Assembly (NCBI RefSeq): GCF_035325925.1
Contig: NZ_DAOKZA010000002.1
Coordinates: 78,731 to 142,730, forward strand
Direction of reading: 5' to 3'
Origin: Calidifontimicrobium sp035325925
GTDB taxonomy: Bacteria; Pseudomonadota; Gammaproteobacteria; Burkholderiales; Burkholderiaceae_C
DNA: 64,000 nucleotides
This document shows positions 25,098 through 33,548 of the stretch, piece by piece (within the stretch, counting starts at the first letter, position 1; every line of letters begins with the position of its first letter). Position numbers and translations under genes: made by a program. The notes beneath the pieces were generated by a model that was not told the DNA's origin, did not search any database, and saw nothing but the letters and a program-made list of their open reading frames with translations.

Positions 25098-25646
25098 CTA
25101 CTTGCGCTTCGGCGCCAGCACCATGATCATCTGCCGCCCCTCGAGCTTGGGCATGTGCTCGACCACCGCCACGTCGGCCAGTTCGTCGCGGATGCGCTCG
25201 AGCAGCCGCATGCCGATCTCCTGGTGCGTGATCTCGCGGCCGCGGAAGCGCAGCGTGACCTTGCCCTTGTCACCGTCCTCGGCGATGAAGCGGCGCAGGT
25301 TGCGCATCTTGATCGCGTAGTCGCCCTCGTCGGTGCCGGGCCGGAACTTGACCTCCTTGACCTCGATGACCTTCTGCTTCGACTTGGCCTCGGCCGCCTT
25401 CTTCTGTTCCTGGTACTTGAACTTGCCGTAGTCCATCAGCCGGCACACCGGCGGATCGGCCTGGGCGGCGATCTCGACCAGATCGACGTCGTACTCGCCT
25501 GCGAGCCGCAGGGCCTCCTGGATCGGGACGATGCCCAGCGGCTCGTTGTCCGGGCCGTTGAGCCGCACCTGCGGCGCCATGATCTCCCGGTTCAACCGGT
25601 GTTTGCGGATGTCGTTCGGCGTACGACGGTCGAAGAAAGTAGCGAT
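25098..25646 (-). CDS. infC: Translation initiation factor IF-3 (ATC start)
   Basis: 182 residues when started at the ATC at 25646, giving IATFFDRRTPNDIRKHRLN before the first internal ATG. The N-domain (NREIMAPQVRL...IVPIQEAL), linker (CRLMDYGKFKYQEQKKAAEA) and C-domain (VKEVKFRPGTDEGDYAIK, RFRGREI) are complete. IF-3 controls start-codon fidelity on the 30S subunit. infC characteristically uses rare AUU/AUC/AUA starts so that IF-3 represses its own translation. An AGAGG box lies 8 nt upstream of ATC. Starting at the internal ATG would remove conserved N-terminal residues. Confidence 0.96.
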   Translation of the reverse strand: MATFFDRRTPNDIRKHRLNREIMAPQVRLNGPDNEPLGIVPIQEALRLAGEYDVDLVEIAAQADPPVCRLMDYGKFKYQEQKKAAEAKSKQKVIEVKEVKFRPGTDEGDYAIKMRNLRRFIAEDGDKGKVTLRFRGREITHQEIGMRLLERIRDELADVAVVEHMPKLEGRQMIMVLAPKRK

Positions 25647-25715
25647 GGTCCGAACCTCTCGAGGACCGCAGGCGAGTCGCGGTCCGATGAAAAAAACGAA
25701 ACGCGCGCCCGGCCT

Positions 25716-27635
25716 TCAGACCTTGGCCGCGACGTCGCCAGCGAGCTTCGCGATGAACTCGTCCAGCGACATCACGCCGAGATCCCGATTGCCCCGGGCG
25801 CGCACCGCAACGGCGCCGCTCGCCTTTTCCTTGTCGCCCACGACGAGGATGTACGGCACCTTCTGCAACGAATGCGCGCGGATTTTATACGTGATCTTGT
25901 CGGCGCGCAAATCCGCCTCGACTCTAACTCCTTGTTTTTGAAGCGTTTTCGCCACGTCCGCCGCGTAGTCGGACTGGCCCTCGGCAATCGAGCACACGAC
26001 CACCTGCAGCGGCGCCAGCCACGCCGGCAGCGCGCCGGCGTGCTGCTCGATCAGGATGCCGATGAAACGCTCGAGGCTGCCGACGATCGCGCGGTGCAGC
26101 ATCACCGGGTGGCGCCGGCTGCCGTCCTCGGCGACGTACTCGGCGCCCAGGCGCTGCGCCATCGAGAAGTCGACCTGCATCGTGCCGCACTGCCACTCGC
26201 GGCCGAGCGCGTCCTTCAGCGTGTACTCGATCTTCGGCCCGTAGAAAGCGCCGTCGCCCGGCGCGATGACGAACTCGCAGCCCGAGGCGCGCAGGCTTTC
26301 CATCAGCGCATGCTCGGCCTTGTCCCAGATCTCGTCGCTGCCGATGCGCTGCTCGGGACGCGTCGCGACCTTGTACAGGATCTCGGTGAAGCCGAAGTCG
26401 GCGTAGACCTTCTGCAGCAGCGCGGTGTAGGCCACGCACTCGGGCAGGATGTGGTCCTCGGTGCAGAAGACGTGGCCGTCGTCCTGCGTGAAGCCGCGCA
26501 CGCGCATGATGCCGTGCAGTCCGCCGGTGGGCTCGTTGCGGTGGCAGGCGCCGAACTCGCCGAAACGCAGCGGCAGGTCGCGGTAGCTCTTGACGCCCTG
26601 CTTGAAGATCAGGATGTGGCCGGGACAGTTCATCGGCTTGAGCGCGTAGTCGCGCTTCTCCGACTCCGTCGTGAACATGTTCTCGCGGTACTTGTCCCAG
26701 TGCCCCGTCTTCTCCCACAGCGTCTTCTCGAGCAGTTGCGGGCCCTTGACCTCGAGGTAGCCGTTGTCGCGGTAGACGGCGCGCATGTACTGCTCGACCT
26801 GCTGCCACAGCGCCCAGCCCTTCGGGTGCCAGAACACGAGCCCCGGCGCATGCTCGTCGAGGTGGAACAGGTCGAGCTCGCGGCCGAGCTTGCGGTGGTC
26901 GCGCTTCTCGGCCTCCTCGAGCATCGTCAGGTACTTCTGCAGGTCGTCCTTCGTCGCCCACGCGGTGCCGTAGACGCGCTGCAGCATCTCGTTGCGGTGG
27001 TCGCCACGCCAGTAGGCGCCCGCCACCTTCATCAGCTTGAAGTGCCTCAGCCGGCCCGTGCTCGGCACATGCGGCCCGCGGCACAGGTCCTCGAAGCCGC
27101 CTTCGCGGTACAGGCTGACCTCCTCGCCCGGCGGGATGCTCGAGATGATCTCGGCCTTGTAGTGCTCGCCCTGCGCCTTGAAGTGCGCCACCGCCTCGTC
27201 GCGCGGCAGCACGCGGCGCACCACCGGCTCGTCCTTGGCCGCGAGCTCGCGCATGCGCTGCTCGATCGCCGCCAGGTCGTCGGGCGTGAACGGTCGCTTG
27301 TACGAGAAGTCGTAGTAGAAGCCGTTGTCGATCACCGGGCCGATCGTGACCTGTGCGTCGGGGAACAGCTCCTTGACCGCATAGGCCAGCAGGTGCGCCG
27401 TCGAGTGGCGGATCAGCTCGAGGCCGTCGGGGTCCTTGTCGGTGACGATCGCCAGTTCGACGTCGGCTTCGATGCGGTGGCTCGTGTCGACCAGCCGGGC
27501 GTCGGTGCCGCGGCCGATGCGCCCGGCCAGCGCCGCCTTGGCCAGGCCGGGGCCGATCGACGCCGCGACCTCGGCCACCGAGACCGGGCCGGGGTACTCG
27601 CGTTTCGAACCATCGGGCAACTGGACGGAAATCAT
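25716..27635 (-). CDS. thrS: Threonyl-tRNA synthetase
   Basis: 639 residues, full length. Domains in order: N-terminal TGS (QLPDGSKREYPGPVSVAEVA), SAD editing domain with HxxxH (IRHSTAHLLAYAV), and the class II core with zinc ligands (MNCPGHILIF cysteine; CHRNEPTGGLHGIMRVRGFT motif 2; HRAIVGSLERFIGILIE motif 3). The C-terminal anticodon-binding domain ends the protein. It charges tRNA-Thr and edits Ser-tRNA-Thr. It heads the translation block and is preceded by a Thr-codon-rich mini-ORF and hairpin. Confidence 0.98.
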   Translation of the reverse strand: MISVQLPDGSKREYPGPVSVAEVAASIGPGLAKAALAGRIGRGTDARLVDTSHRIEADVELAIVTDKDPDGLELIRHSTAHLLAYAVKELFPDAQVTIGPVIDNGFYYDFSYKRPFTPDDLAAIEQRMRELAAKDEPVVRRVLPRDEAVAHFKAQGEHYKAEIISSIPPGEEVSLYREGGFEDLCRGPHVPSTGRLRHFKLMKVAGAYWRGDHRNEMLQRVYGTAWATKDDLQKYLTMLEEAEKRDHRKLGRELDLFHLDEHAPGLVFWHPKGWALWQQVEQYMRAVYRDNGYLEVKGPQLLEKTLWEKTGHWDKYRENMFTTESEKRDYALKPMNCPGHILIFKQGVKSYRDLPLRFGEFGACHRNEPTGGLHGIMRVRGFTQDDGHVFCTEDHILPECVAYTALLQKVYADFGFTEILYKVATRPEQRIGSDEIWDKAEHALMESLRASGCEFVIAPGDGAFYGPKIEYTLKDALGREWQCGTMQVDFSMAQRLGAEYVAEDGSRRHPVMLHRAIVGSLERFIGILIEQHAGALPAWLAPLQVVVCSIAEGQSDYAADVAKTLQKQGVRVEADLRADKITYKIRAHSLQKVPYILVVGDKEKASGAVAVRARGNRDLGVMSLDEFIAKLAGDVAAKV

Positions 27636-27658
27636 GGGGACAGCTCCAGAGACGACAA

Positions 27659-27677
27659 AGCGCGGACGGGCCGCGCT
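27659..27677 (-). terminator. Terminator-like hairpin in the thrS leader
   Basis: On the minus strand AGCGCGG pairs with CCGCGCT (7 bp, 5-nt loop) followed by TTGTCGTCT. It lies between the Thr-rich mini-ORF and the thrS ATG, 24 nt upstream of the latter. The U-tract is short, so termination may be partial, as expected for an attenuator. Confidence 0.5.
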
Positions 27678-27717
27678 CGATCGGACGACGGACAGGGGCG
27701 CGATCGACCGCGGCGGC

Positions 27718-27756
27718 TCAACCTCCGAAGGTGGTGAACGTAGTTCGCGGTGTCAT
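27718..27756 (-). CDS. Candidate Thr-rich leader peptide of thrS
   Basis: A 12-residue ORF, MTPRTTFTTFGG, with five Thr codons (ACA, ACT, ACG, ACC, ACC). It ends 40 nt before the hairpin at 27659-27677. This is the arrangement of a ribosome-mediated attenuator that would raise thrS transcription when charged tRNA-Thr is scarce. A TACAAT -10-like box (27809-27804) lies about 48 nt upstream. The ribosome binding site is weak (CGGG close to the ATG). No leader of this kind for thrS is known to me in this group, so it is an inference from sequence. Confidence 0.45.
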   Translation of the reverse strand: MTPRTTFTTFGG

Positions 27757-27817
27757 AACCCGTCGCTGCCTTTCTCGCTCTTGCTGGTGAAACGGTGCCT
27801 GCGATTGTAATCGCAGC

Positions 27818-28900
27818 TCAGTCCAGCGGCTGCGCGTCGATCGACGCGCGCTGCACCATGTCGGCAAACTCGTCGGCCAGCCGCCGGCTCTCGTCCAGTG
27901 CGCGCGACCACACCGCGACGCGGCCGTCGAAGTCGTCGCCGAAGACTTTGAAGTCGTTGCGATCCGGCAGCTTCGCGCCCGGCAGCGTCGCGATCCACTC
28001 GGCGCTGGGCGCGAGCACGACGACGTTGGCCAGCCGCCCGCTGGCGCGGTGACGGTGGCGCAGCGCCTTGTCGAGCCAGCCGGGCACGATCTGGCGCTGG
28101 AAGTGCGGGTACAGCACCAGCCCCTCGTGCATCGACGCGTAGTCGAGGTGCAGGTGGTAGTCGGTGATGCCGCCGTCCCAGTACGCGCCGGGCGGCGCGC
28201 CGGGAACGTCGCGCACCGCCTCGAGCCAGAACGGGATCGAGCAGCTCGCCAGGATGCTCGGCTGCAGGTTCGCGGCGTCGAGCGCCACGACGCGGGTACG
28301 GTAGTCGCGCAGGTGCAGCGGCAGCGCCTCGCGCGGGTCGGAGAACACCACGCGCTCGAGCCAGCCGCCCATCGCGCGACGGCTCACGGCGTTGGTCGCG
28401 AAGGCGCCGACGTAGCCCAGCGGCGTCGTCACCCGCGATCCCAGCCTGCCCTCGCGCCCCAGCAGGTGCCGGCCGCGGCTGGTGAACACGTGCAGCCGGT
28501 AGCGCGGGCTGCCGAGTACCTGCGCCTCGCGGCCACCGAAGCGCTCGGCGAGCTTGGCGCCGAACACCGCGCTGACGTGGCGCGGCGTCGGCGCCCTGCC
28601 CGGTGCATGCTCGTAGCGCTGGTGGATGTAGTCGTCGGCCAGCCGTGCCAGCGCCGCGTCGGCGTCGGGCAGGCTGGCGCAGGCCATGCGCCAGGCGCCG
28701 ATCGACGCACCGGCCAGGTGCACGACCTGCGATGCGCCGGCCAGCCAGTGGCCGAAGACGAAACGGTCCAGCGGGTTGAGCACCAGCCCCTTCGGCCCGC
28801 CGGCGGCCGCCGGCACGACGCGCACGTCGGCCGCGCGCAGGCCGACCTCGCGCAGGCGCGCGCGTGCACGGGGGCCGGCAAACACCTCGAGCGACTTCAT
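27818..28900 (-). CDS. Patatin-like phospholipase
   Basis: 360 residues. The serine elbow is GASIG (HLAGASIGAWRMACA, near residue 67), preceded by a Gly-rich oxyanion segment (AAAGGPKGLVL near residue 34). The catalytic Asp is in a DGG motif (AYWDGGITDYH, near residue 235). The Ser-Asp dyad is therefore complete. No signal peptide is seen, so it is probably cytoplasmic or membrane-associated. It lies between tex and the thrS block, all on the minus strand. It likely hydrolyses acyl esters of phospholipids. Confidence 0.85.
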   Translation of the reverse strand: MKSLEVFAGPRARARLREVGLRAADVRVVPAAAGGPKGLVLNPLDRFVFGHWLAGASQVVHLAGASIGAWRMACASLPDADAALARLADDYIHQRYEHAPGRAPTPRHVSAVFGAKLAERFGGREAQVLGSPRYRLHVFTSRGRHLLGREGRLGSRVTTPLGYVGAFATNAVSRRAMGGWLERVVFSDPREALPLHLRDYRTRVVALDAANLQPSILASCSIPFWLEAVRDVPGAPPGAYWDGGITDYHLHLDYASMHEGLVLYPHFQRQIVPGWLDKALRHRHRASGRLANVVVLAPSAEWIATLPGAKLPDRNDFKVFGDDFDGRVAVWSRALDESRRLADEFADMVQRASIDAQPLD

Positions 28901-28943
28901 CGCGCGCAGCCCCCTCGGGCGACACGCCGCCGGTGCGCGCGCC

Positions 28944-31259
28944 TCACCGCTTGCCGGACAGCCGCGCGAACGCCGCCGCCATGGCGCCCTGCGGCCGCGC
29001 CTGGTCGCCGCGCATGCGCTCGCGGTGCGCGCCGGGTCGATCGCCACCGGCGGCGTCGCGCGCCGGCACCGAGGCGTCGAGCCTCATCGTCAGCGCGATG
29101 CGCCGGCGTTCGATGTCGACCTCGAGCACCTTGACCTTGACGATGTCGCCGGTCTTCACGACCTCGCGCGCGTCGCGCACGAAGGTCTTGGCGAGCTGGC
29201 TGACGTGCACCAGCCCGTCCTGGTGCACGCCGAGGTCGACGAAGGCGCCGAACTGCGCGACGTTGCTCACCGTGCCCGCGAGCACCATGCCCGGGCTCAG
29301 ATCCTTGATGTCCTCGACGCCGTCGTTGAAGCGCGCCACCAGGAAGTGCGGCCGCGGGTCGCGCCCGGGCTTCTCGAGCTCGGCGACGATGTCGCGCACG
29401 GTGATCGTGCCGAAACGCTCGTCGGCGAAGGTCTCGGGCCGCAGCGCCTTGAGCACGTCGGTGCACCCCATCAGCTCGCCGACCGTGCGCCCGGTGGCGG
29501 CGAGCAGCCGGTCGACCACGGGGTAGCTCTCGGGGTGCACGCCGGTCATGTCGAGCGGGTTGTCGCCGCCCCGGATGCGCAGGAAACCGGCGGCCTGCTC
29601 GAAGGTCTTCGGCCCGAGCCCGCCGACCTCGAGCAGCTGCCGCCGGTTGCGGAACGCCCCCTGCGCGTCGCGCCAGCGCACGATCGCCGTGGCCACCGAC
29701 GCGCTCAGCCCCGACACGCGCGCCAGCAGCGGCACCGACGCGGTGTTCAGGTCGACGCCGACCGCGTTGACGCAGTCCTCGACCGCCGCGGCGAGCGCGC
29801 GCGCGAGCTCGGCCTGGTTGACGTCGTGCTGGTACTGCCCGACGCCGATGCTCTTCGGGTCGATCTTCACCAACTCGGCCAGCGGGTCCTGCACGCGGCG
29901 CGCGATGCTCACCGCGCCGCGAAGGCTGACGTCGAGGTCGGGCAGCTCGGCGCTGGCCAGCGCGCTGGCCGAGTACACCGACGCACCGGCCTCGCTGACC
30001 ACGACCTTGTCGAGCTTCGCGCCGGGCACCAGCTGCTGCACGCGCCTGACGAGGTCGGCGGCGAGCCGGTCGGTCTCGCGGCTCGCGGTGCCGTTGCCGA
30101 TCGCCACCAGGGTCACGCCGTGCGCGGACACCATCCGCCCGAGCGTGTGCAGTGCGCCGTCCCAGTCGCGCCGCGGCTCGTGCGGGAACACCGTGGCGGT
30201 GTCGAGCACCTTGCCGGTGGCGGACACCACCGCGACCTTCACGCCGGTGCGGATGCCCGGGTCGAGCCCCATGACGACGCGCGGGCCGGCCGGCGCGGCG
30301 AGCAGCAGGTCGCGCAGGTTCTCGGCGAAGACCTTGATCGCGGTCGCCTCGGCCGCTTCGCGCACCCGCGCGAACAGGTCGCGCTCGAGGCTCAGGCTGA
30401 GCTTGACCTTCCAGGCCCAGGCCACGGTCCTGCGGATCAGGTCGTCGCCGGCGCGGCCGGCGTGGCTCCAGCCGAGGTGGCGCGCGATGCGGCCCTCGGC
30501 CAGCGACGGGGTGCCCGGCTCGGCCTGCTCGTCGAGCACCAGCCGCGCGTCGAGCACCTCGAGCGCGCGGCCGCGGAACACCGCCAGCGCGCGGTGCGAC
30601 GGCACCTTCGCGATCGGTTCGGCGTACTCGAAGTAGTCGCGGAACTTGGCCACGTCGGCCTGCTGCGCATCCTTGCCCGACGCGAGCCTCGCCTGCAGCC
30701 GGCCCTCGGCCCACAGCCACTCGCGCAGCGCGCCGACCAGCGTCGCGTCCTCGGCCCAGCGCTCGGCGAGCAAGTCGCGCACGCCGTCGAGCACGGCGTG
30801 CGCGTCGGCGAAACCGGCGTCGGCGTCGACGAACGCGGCGGCCTCGGCCAACGGGTCGAGTCTCGGGTCGGCGAACAGGCGGTCGGCCAGCGGCTCGAGC
30901 CCGGCGTCGCGCGCGATCGCGCCCTTGGTGCGGCGCTTCGGCTTGTACGGCAGGTACAGGTCCTCGAGGTCCTGCTTGGTCGGCGCGGCCTCGATCGCGG
31001 CGCGCAGTTCGGGCGTGAGGCGACCCTGCTCGTCGATGCTGCGCAACACCGTGGCGCGGCGGTCCTCGAGCTCGCGCAGGTAGGCCAGCCGCGCCTCGAG
31101 CTCGCGCAGGTGCGTGTCGTCGAGGCCGCCGGTGGCCTCCTTGCGGTAGCGGGCGACGAAGGGCACGGTGGCGCCACCGTCGAGCAGGTCGACCGCAGCG
31201 GCCACCTGCGCCGGGCGTACCTTCAGCTCGCCGGCGATCTGCAGCAGGATCTTGTCCAA
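28944..31259 (-). CDS. tex: Tex-family RNA-binding transcription accessory protein
   Basis: 771 residues if the TTG at 31259 is used, giving the usual LDKILLQIAGEL start. Domains in order: N-terminal helical region (VPFVARYRKEATGGLDD), YqgF/RNase H-like domain (VMGLDPGIRTGVKVAVV), two helix-hairpin-helix motifs (SVPLLARVSGLSASVATAIV, LLEVGGLGPKTFEQAAGFLR) and a C-terminal S1 domain (GMVLAGTVSNVAQFGAFVDL). An in-frame ATG at 31352 would add 31 non-conserved residues. Tex associates with RNA polymerase and RNA; its cellular role is still loosely defined. Confidence 0.95.
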   Translation of the reverse strand: MDKILLQIAGELKVRPAQVAAAVDLLDGGATVPFVARYRKEATGGLDDTHLRELEARLAYLRELEDRRATVLRSIDEQGRLTPELRAAIEAAPTKQDLEDLYLPYKPKRRTKGAIARDAGLEPLADRLFADPRLDPLAEAAAFVDADAGFADAHAVLDGVRDLLAERWAEDATLVGALREWLWAEGRLQARLASGKDAQQADVAKFRDYFEYAEPIAKVPSHRALAVFRGRALEVLDARLVLDEQAEPGTPSLAEGRIARHLGWSHAGRAGDDLIRRTVAWAWKVKLSLSLERDLFARVREAAEATAIKVFAENLRDLLLAAPAGPRVVMGLDPGIRTGVKVAVVSATGKVLDTATVFPHEPRRDWDGALHTLGRMVSAHGVTLVAIGNGTASRETDRLAADLVRRVQQLVPGAKLDKVVVSEAGASVYSASALASAELPDLDVSLRGAVSIARRVQDPLAELVKIDPKSIGVGQYQHDVNQAELARALAAAVEDCVNAVGVDLNTASVPLLARVSGLSASVATAIVRWRDAQGAFRNRRQLLEVGGLGPKTFEQAAGFLRIRGGDNPLDMTGVHPESYPVVDRLLAATGRTVGELMGCTDVLKALRPETFADERFGTITVRDIVAELEKPGRDPRPHFLVARFNDGVEDIKDLSPGMVLAGTVSNVAQFGAFVDLGVHQDGLVHVSQLAKTFVRDAREVVKTGDIVKVKVLEVDIERRRIALTMRLDASVPARDAAGGDRPGAHRERMRGDQARPQGAMAAAFARLSGKR

Positions 31260-31477
31260 GGGCAAACGTGTCGCGCAAGGGTTCGAAGGGGGCGCAGTGT
31301 GCCATCGAAGCGCCCGCTGGCAGGCGCTGCGCCGCAGTGCGCAGCCCTTCACGCGCCGCGCGCCTGTTACGTGCCGGCCGCGATGAACTCACAAACGCTT
31401 GCGCCTGGTTGCCGTGTGCCGCCCGCAACATCGGCGACGCGGTGCGACGAGGCACCGCGCCCTTCGAAGGATCCCGC

Positions 31478-33511
31478 ATGAGAGCATTCCTGCAGGTGGC
31501 GCTGCTCGCGCTGGCCACCGCGACGAGCGCCGCCCTGGCGCAGCCGGCTTCCCCCCCGGGCGCGGCCGCGCCGCCGGCCAGACCGCCGTTCCCGCAGATC
31601 CAGCTGCCCGAGCGCAAGTCGCACGGCCAGCGCGCAATCGACCTGCTCGGCAGCCGCCTGCCCGAGGTGGCCGCGTGGTACGGCAAGTCGCCCGACGAGT
31701 TCCGCCAGCTGCTGCTCACCGACCGCAGGCTGAAGATCGACCAGCGCGGCCGCCTGTTCGTCGAGGAGGAACTCGACGCGCCGCTGCCCGCCGGCACGCC
31801 GGCCGGCGCCGCGTCGGACTCGCTGAGCGGCGCGCTGGCGCCGCTGGACCAGACCTTCGCGCTGCACAGCCGCCCCGGCGCGAAGCGCACGATCTACCTC
31901 AACTTCCGCGGCGCGGTGCTCAGCGGCACGGCGTGGAACAGCAACGGCAACACGATCACCGCGCTGCCGTTCGACACCGACGGCGTGCCCTACGCGTTTT
32001 CGCAGGCCGAGCTCGAGCGCATCCAGTACATCTGGCAGCGTGTCGCCGAGGATTACGCGCCGTTCGACGTGAACGTGACGACCGAACCACCGTCGGCCGA
32101 CCGGCTCACGCGCAGCGGGTCGGCCGACGACGTGTTCGGCACCACCGCGCTGATCACGCACAGCACCGGCGTGTACAGCTGCAGCTGCGGCGGCGTCGCG
32201 TACATCGGCGTCTTCGACGACACGTCCGACACCTACAAGCCGGCGCTGGTGTTCTACAACCAGCTCGGCGCGGGCCACGAGAAGTACGTCGCCGAGGCGG
32301 TGTCGCACGAGGTCGGGCACAACCTGGGCCTGCTGCACGACGGCACGTCGGGCACCGGCTACTACGGCGGCCACGGCAGCGGCGCCACCGGGTGGGCGCC
32401 GATCATGGGCGTGGGCTACTCGAAGAGCCTGGTGCAGTGGAGCAAGGGCGAGTACGCCGGCGCGAACCAGAAGCAGGACGACTACGTGGTGATGGGCCAG
32501 AACGGCCTGGCGCACCGTGCCGACGACCACGGCAACGACGCCGGCGCCGCGACGCCGGTGGTCGGCAGCACGGCCGGCGGCGTGACGACGCTGGCGGTCA
32601 CCGGCGTCATCGAACGACCGGGCGACGTCGACGTGTTCGCCTTCACGGCCGGTGCCGGCGCCGCCAGCTTCGCCCTCGCGCCGGCGGTGCGCTCGGCCAA
32701 CGTCGACGCGCAGCTCGACCTGCACGACGCCTCCGGCCGGCTGCTCGCCAGCGCCAACCCCGCGGACGCGCTGAACGCCTCGCTGAGCACGACGCTGCCC
32801 GCCGCCGGTTCGTACCACCTCAGCGTGCGCGGCGTCGGCAAGGGCGACCCGCTCAACGGCGGCTACTCGAACTACGGCAGCCTCGGCCAGTACGCGCTGA
32901 CCGCCTCGGTGGCGCCGACCGCGGGACAACCGCCGGCCGCGGTCATCGCCGCGGCCCCGACCCGGGGCACGGTGCCGCTGGCGGTGAGCTTCTCGGGCGC
33001 CGGTTCGTCGGACCCCGACGGTTCGATCGTCGCCTACGCCTGGAACTTCGGCGACGGCACCTCGGCCACCGGCGCGACGGCCGCGAAGACCTACCCGGGC
33101 GCCGCCACCTACACCGCGGTGCTCACCGTCACCGACGACAGCGGCCTGACGGCGCAGCGCAGCGTGACGATCACCGCCGAGGCGCCGGTCGTGGCCGTGC
33201 CGATGCACGTCGGCGCCATCGCGATGGGCCTGACGCGGACCAAGGCGCAGACCCGCGCGACCGCGGCGGTGACCGTGCGCGACGGCAACGGCCATGCCGT
33301 GCCGGGGGCGACCGTGAACGGCAAGTGGAGCGGGCTGACCGCGGGCACGGGCAGCGTCGTCACCGGCAGCAACGGTGTGGCGACGTTCACCTCGGCGAAC
33401 TCGAAGGCCCGCAGCGGCACCTTCACGTTCAGCGTGACCGGCGTCGCGCTGTCGGGCTACGCCTACGACAGCGCCAACGACGTCGAGACGACCGACTCGA
33501 TCTCGTACTGA
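31478..33511 (+). CDS. Secreted metzincin-like zinc metalloprotease with PKD domain
   Basis: 677 residues. A signal peptide (AFLQVALLALATATSAALAQ) leads into a propeptide-like region. The catalytic motif is HEVGHNLGLLHD (HExxHxxGxxHD, near residue 283), which defines a metzincin. Unlike many relatives, a Cys-rich patch (YSCSCGGVAY) lies just upstream. C-terminal modules follow: a pre-peptidase-type beta domain (VDVFAFTAGAGAASF), a PKD domain (PDGSIVAYAWNFGDGTSATG) and a final Ig-like domain (VTVRDGNGHAVPGATVNGKW). It is probably exported and acts on extracellular protein. An AAGG box precedes the ATG by 8 nt. Confidence 0.85.
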   Translation: MRAFLQVALLALATATSAALAQPASPPGAAAPPARPPFPQIQLPERKSHGQRAIDLLGSRLPEVAAWYGKSPDEFRQLLLTDRRLKIDQRGRLFVEEELDAPLPAGTPAGAASDSLSGALAPLDQTFALHSRPGAKRTIYLNFRGAVLSGTAWNSNGNTITALPFDTDGVPYAFSQAELERIQYIWQRVAEDYAPFDVNVTTEPPSADRLTRSGSADDVFGTTALITHSTGVYSCSCGGVAYIGVFDDTSDTYKPALVFYNQLGAGHEKYVAEAVSHEVGHNLGLLHDGTSGTGYYGGHGSGATGWAPIMGVGYSKSLVQWSKGEYAGANQKQDDYVVMGQNGLAHRADDHGNDAGAATPVVGSTAGGVTTLAVTGVIERPGDVDVFAFTAGAGAASFALAPAVRSANVDAQLDLHDASGRLLASANPADALNASLSTTLPAAGSYHLSVRGVGKGDPLNGGYSNYGSLGQYALTASVAPTAGQPPAAVIAAAPTRGTVPLAVSFSGAGSSDPDGSIVAYAWNFGDGTSATGATAAKTYPGAATYTAVLTVTDDSGLTAQRSVTITAEAPVVAVPMHVGAIAMGLTRTKAQTRATAAVTVRDGNGHAVPGATVNGKWSGLTAGTGSVVTGSNGVATFTSANSKARSGTFTFSVTGVALSGYAYDSANDVETTDSISY

Positions 33512-33548
33512 CCGCGGCCGCACCGCATCCGAAGTGCCGCGGCAGGCT

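Noticed and set aside
24342..27737. 1131-codon plus-strand open frame
   Set aside because: Antisense of rplT, rpmI, infC and thrS, all clearly real on the minus strand.
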